From NCBI GenBank assembly GCA_009469685.1, contig SSTA01000262.1, forward strand, positions 1 to 7,264: a stretch of 7,264 nt of DNA, read 5' to 3'. Made by a program: the position numbers and the translations under genes. Of the stretch, positions 6,391-7,264 are shown piece after piece; position 1 is the first letter of the stretch; each line of letters starts with the position of its first letter. This stretch comes from Azonexaceae bacterium. GTDB taxonomy: Bacteria > Pseudomonadota > Gammaproteobacteria > Burkholderiales > Rhodocyclaceae. Under the pieces are notes generated by a model. That model did not search any database. It had not been told where the DNA came from and saw nothing but the letters and a program-made list of their open reading frames with translations.

Positions 6391-7264
6391 ACAGGGAGGC
6401 GACTGCGTCCCGCGGGATCATGGTGGCCTGATCGTCTTGCCGGCCCTTGTACTCGATCTGTCCTTCCTTAAGGCCCCGTTCGCCGACCACCAGGCGATGG
6501 GGAATACCGATCAACTCCATGTCCGCGAACATGACGCCGGGGCGTTCATCGCGGTCGTCGAGCAGGACGTCGACGCCAGCCGCGAGCAGTTCTCGATAGA
6601 GGGCATCGGCTGCAGTCTGAACCTCCGCGCTCTTCCGATACCCCATAGGCACGATGCAGACCGAGAACGGGGCAATGGCCGCGGGAAAGACGATTCCGCG
6701 GTCATCGTTTCCTTGTTCGATGGCGGCCCCGACAATCCGGGTGACTCCGATGCCATAGCATCCCATCTCCATGATCTGGCTCTTGCCGCTCTCGTCGAGA
6801 AAGCTGCACTGGAGGGCCTCGGAATACTTGCGACGTAGCTGAAAGATGTGGCCGACTTCGATGCCGCGGCAGAGTTCCAGGATGCCCTTTCCATCCGGGG
6901 AGGGGTCACCGGCCGTGACGTTGCGAATGTCGGCGACCTCCGGCTTCGGAAGATCGCGGTCGAAATTGGCGCCGGTGAGGTGGTAGCCTTCGTCGTTGGC
7001 GCCACAGGCAAAATCCGAAAGCGCGAGGGCCGCCCGGTCAGCGACGACGCGAACACGTTCTCGATCTACGCCAACTGGTCCAATGTAGCCTGGCTTGCAG
7101 CCCAGATAGTCGATCACCTCGGTTTCGGTCGCGAATCGGAAGGGCGAGAGGCCGTCGAGCTTGGCAGCCTTGATTTCGTTGAGTTCGTGATCGCCCCGCA
7201 AGAGAAGAAGGGCGAACGACTTGCCGCCATCGTCACGCTCGCTCACTACCGCAATGGCCTTCAC
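6365..7264 (-). CDS. proS: Prolyl-tRNA synthetase, C-terminal part (cut by window edge)
   Basis: ProS charges tRNA-Pro with proline in the cytoplasm. The 300 codons seen (299 residues plus stop) are about the last half of the usual 570-580 residues. The gene continues past the right edge, so the GTG at the edge is an internal valine and not a start. Residues here numbered from the edge: 1 to about 70 are the end of the INS (YbaK-like) editing domain, with [15 protein letters not shown] (22-36). This marks the long bacterial ProS type, which clears mischarged Ala-tRNA-Pro. The catalytic core resumes with [20 protein letters not shown] (132-151) and class II motif 3, GCYGIGVTR (168-176). The anticodon-binding domain covers about 200-299, with [18 protein letters not shown] (231-248) and [13 protein letters not shown] (256-268). 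No missing motif is seen in this half. The stop overlaps the transglycosylase start. Confidence 0.97.
   Translation of the reverse strand: MKAIAVVSERDDGGKSFALLLLRGDHELNEIKAAKLDGLSPFRFATETEVIDYLGCKPGYIGPVGVDRERVRVVADRAALALSDFACGANDEGYHLTGANFDRDLPKPEVADIRNVTAGDPSPDGKGILELCRGIEVGHIFQLRRKYSEALQCSFLDESGKSQIMEMGCYGIGVTRIVGAAIEQGNDDRGIVFPAAIAPFSVCIVPMGYRKSAEVQTAADALYRELLAAGVDVLLDDRDERPGVMFADMELIGIPHRLVVGERGLKEGQIEYKGRQDDQATMIPRDAVASLLREKLCSG

Noticed and set aside
6511..7056. Minus-strand alternative frame inside proS, rich in Ser, Arg and Pro
   Set aside because: Composition is typical of an out-of-frame reading of a GC-rich gene; the proS frame carries all the expected motifs.
7262..7264. GTG at the right edge as a start of a short ProS-like protein
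   Set aside because: The sequence begins in the middle of the editing domain, so the gene clearly continues beyond the window; the GTG is an internal valine codon.

Overview
The window is a chromosomal housekeeping segment from a GC-rich Gram-negative bacterium, most likely a betaproteobacterium. The evidence is protein style (PilB, Ffh and ProS all read as betaproteobacterial) and gene order: ffh facing away from a ypjD-type gene, followed by a corB/yfjD-type gene and the type IV pilus genes pilB and pilC. The ffh-ypjD-yfjD neighbourhood also occurs in Escherichia coli. I see no insertion sequence, phage gene, CRISPR array, tRNA or rRNA. Coding density is very high, and the largest gap between genes is 85 bases (2190-2274).

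Layout from left to right. Positions 1-459 (minus) hold the N-terminal part of pilC, the inner-membrane platform protein of the type IV pilus, cut by the window edge. Positions 477-2189 (minus) hold pilB, the pilus extension ATPase. Positions 2275-3543 (minus) hold a CorB/YfjD-type CNNM-CBS membrane protein with a TTG start. Positions 3550-4386 (minus) hold a YpjD-type eight-helix membrane protein of the cytochrome c assembly (CcsA-like) superfamily. These four genes share one strand and could be read as one unit, although the 85-base gap before pilB has room for its own weak promoter. Positions 4416-5771 (plus) hold ffh, the protein subunit of the signal recognition particle, divergent from ypjD. 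Positions 5778-6377 (minus) hold a small secreted lytic transglycosylase that converges on ffh. Positions 6365-7264 (minus) hold the C-terminal half of proS, prolyl-tRNA synthetase, which overlaps the start of the transglycosylase gene by 13 bases.

The genes fall into three functional groups: membrane-protein targeting (ffh) next to a probable divalent-cation transport pair (ypjD-corB), type IV pilus extension (pilB-pilC), and translation with cell-wall turnover (proS and the transglycosylase). I do not see a new multi-gene system. The items worth a second look are small: the in-frame TGA and TTG junction between ypjD and corB, the YpjD-CorB partnership and its degenerate heme-handling motif, the tightly packed divergent start region of ypjD and ffh, and a CxC in place of the expected CxxC in the PilB zinc motif.
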